64,000 nucleotides of DNA from Gracilariopsis chorda (lineage: Eukaryota; Rhodophyta; Florideophyceae; Gracilariales; Gracilariaceae), in assembly GCA_003194525.1 (NCBI GenBank), contig NBIV01000013.1, positions 62,001 to 126,000 of the forward strand, in the 5' to 3' direction. Every line of letters begins with the position of its first letter. Position 1 is the stretch's first letter. Positions 62,868-64,000 of this stretch are shown here, in pieces. Made by a program: the position numbers and the translations under genes. The notes beneath the pieces are model-generated. The model was not told the origin of the DNA, did not search any database, and saw only the letters and a list, made by a program, of their open reading frames with translations.

Positions 62868-63839
62868 ATGGCGCGTCTCAAGCCGCAGCTTCCTAAAGGT
62901 GCATCCTTTGCCCACGATGCCGCAATCGAGTATCTGTCACATCGCCTCTCCGCTTTCCGCCACATTGCCGTCATCACAGGCGCAGGTATTTCCACTGAGT
63001 CCGGCCTAAGCGACTACCGATCCCCGGGCAAGAACAAACCGCCCCGCCCACCAATCAAGCATCAGGAATACGTCGCCAGTGCCGTAGTACGTCAGAGATA
63101 TTGGGCTCGTTCCTATGTCGGATTTCCCGTCCTGTCTAACGCCCGTCCAAACCTCGCACACCTCTCGCTAGCAGCATTGCATGACGCCGCTGGCTCACGC
63201 TTCCGCGCCCACATTACACAAAATGTGGACGGCTTGTTGCAGGCGGCCAAGTTGCCCACTGCTTCACTAATCGAATTACATGGCACTATCCACAAACTTG
63301 TGTGTCGATCTTGCGGCGCTTATGAGTTGAGAAAAACGTTTCAGACCCGTCTTAACACCCTTAATGAACAGTGGAGCAGGGAATTAGGAACGTATAGTTA
63401 CCGACCAGATGGAGATGCCGACCTGGATAGCGAGCTCGTACATGGGTTTCGTGTACCTCACTGCAACGAGTGCGGCGAGGAGGCACTTATGCCGGCACTT
63501 GTATTTCACGGAGGGCAGGTCCCGGCGCATGTTGCCGATAAGGCTACCCGTATGGTGGAGCAATGTGATGCGTTGCTTGTAGTGGGTTCAACCGTGACAC
63601 CCTTTTCGGCCTATCGCTTGGTCAGACTTGCGAAACAAAGAGGGGCGTTTCTCGCATGCGTCAATTTTGGGGATACACGAGCCGATGACCTGTATGACGT
63701 CAAAGTGGAAGCCCTGGTGGGAAACGCCATGGCGCGACTTACAAATCTGCAGCTAACGGGTGGTTTCGCGGTGCGAGAGGGCTTTGAAGATGTGTTGAGG
63801 CCACAGGAAGACAAGCTGGTGCGCAGATTAGAACTTTAG
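62868..63839 (+). CDS. Sirtuin (SIR2 family), SIRT4-like class II
   Basis: 323 residues from the ATG at 62868. NAD-binding motif ITGAGISTESGLSDYRSPG (about 37-55), RYWARSYVGF as in SIRT4, TQNVDGLLQAA, catalytic His in IELHGTIH, zinc cysteines in VCRSCG and HCNECG, then LVVGSTVTPFSAYRL and VNFGDTRADD. Class II sirtuins are usually mitochondrial NAD-dependent deacylases or ADP-ribosyl transferases. The FQTRL-x-x-LNEQW and PDGDADL segments are characteristic of the SIRT4 group. The usual FFGE near the acyl channel reads FHGG. The N-terminus is short, so targeting is unclear; an upstream exon was not seen. Confidence 0.9.
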   Translation: MARLKPQLPKGASFAHDAAIEYLSHRLSAFRHIAVITGAGISTESGLSDYRSPGKNKPPRPPIKHQEYVASAVVRQRYWARSYVGFPVLSNARPNLAHLSLAALHDAAGSRFRAHITQNVDGLLQAAKLPTASLIELHGTIHKLVCRSCGAYELRKTFQTRLNTLNEQWSRELGTYSYRPDGDADLDSELVHGFRVPHCNECGEEALMPALVFHGGQVPAHVADKATRMVEQCDALLVVGSTVTPFSAYRLVRLAKQRGAFLACVNFGDTRADDLYDVKVEALVGNAMARLTNLQLTGGFAVREGFEDVLRPQEDKLVRRLEL

Positions 63840-64000
63840 TTAGCAGTTATATCACCTCTGTACACAGGCGTTTACAAAGAGGGTGGACCGTGACATGACG
63901 ACCATCGGCTTTGACCTCGGTTTGACATCCGGACGGACATACACGCTACGTGCCTGCTTGAATGAGGGGTTTTTTTTTTTGAAGTGTAGGATGAGCAGTT
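63840..64000. other. 3' flank of the sirtuin gene
   Basis: Short non-coding end of the window with a T13 run near 63970. Confidence 0.3.

Noticed and set aside
1-64000. CRISPR array, bacterial operon or prokaryotic mobile element
   Set aside because: No regularly spaced direct repeats; genes are monocistronic, some have GT-AG introns, and the families are eukaryotic.

Overview
The window looks like nuclear DNA of a photosynthetic eukaryote, most likely a red alga. This is inferred from gene content, not from a marker gene. It carries typical eukaryotic genes (reticulon, golgin, CWC22, DBP9/DDX56, a ZSWIM7/SWS1-like protein, PQ-loop and PP2C proteins). It also carries genes of cyanobacterial or plastid character (LdpA, an ABCI11/CbiO-like ATPase, a HisN-type phosphatase with a transit-like N-terminus). 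Genes are compact and mostly intronless. The introns I could place are short GT-AG introns of 75-261 bp, in IMPDH, LdpA and the ABC ATPase. No rRNA, CRISPR array or confident tRNA was seen.

Layout. 1-10.6 kb: IMPDH, a reticulon and a HAD/SAK-like gene, separated by decayed LINE-like copies and a miniature LTR element. 10.7-20.6 kb: a host gene island with LdpA, a golgin, a CGR1/CCDC86-like gene head-to-head with CWC22, and a three-exon ABC ATPase. 21.3-36.6 kb: a nested retrotransposon block. A minus-strand Ty1/copia element (LTRs near 21.3 and 36.3 kb) is split by a 10.8-kb plus-strand Ty3/gypsy chromovirus (24.7-35.5 kb). A solo LTR of a cousin family in turn interrupts the chromovirus integrase. 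37.2-39.6 kb: an orphan proline-rich gene and a secreted creatininase-like protein. 40-42.1 kb: LINE remnants. 43-64 kb: a denser, C/G-richer island with DBP9, PQ-loop, PP2C, a CLC channel, two orphans, a HisN-YicC fusion, an SWS1-like gene and a SIRT4-like sirtuin.

Most notable points. (1) One intronless ORF fuses a plastid-type histidinol-phosphatase to a complete YicC endoribonuclease-family protein. (2) The gypsy elements, unlike the host genes and other repeats here, are crowded with short hairpins whose 5' arm is C-rich and 3' arm G-rich. (3) An 81-bp solo LTR with a perfect 5-bp target duplication marks a miniature LTR family. Its other copy sits against a half-tRNA-iMet primer site, as in the local copia element. 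(4) The CLC protein has leucine where the gating glutamate normally sits. The host genes do not form operons. Several are head-to-head or tail-to-tail with very short spacers, and one convergent pair overlaps in coding sequence by 14 bp.
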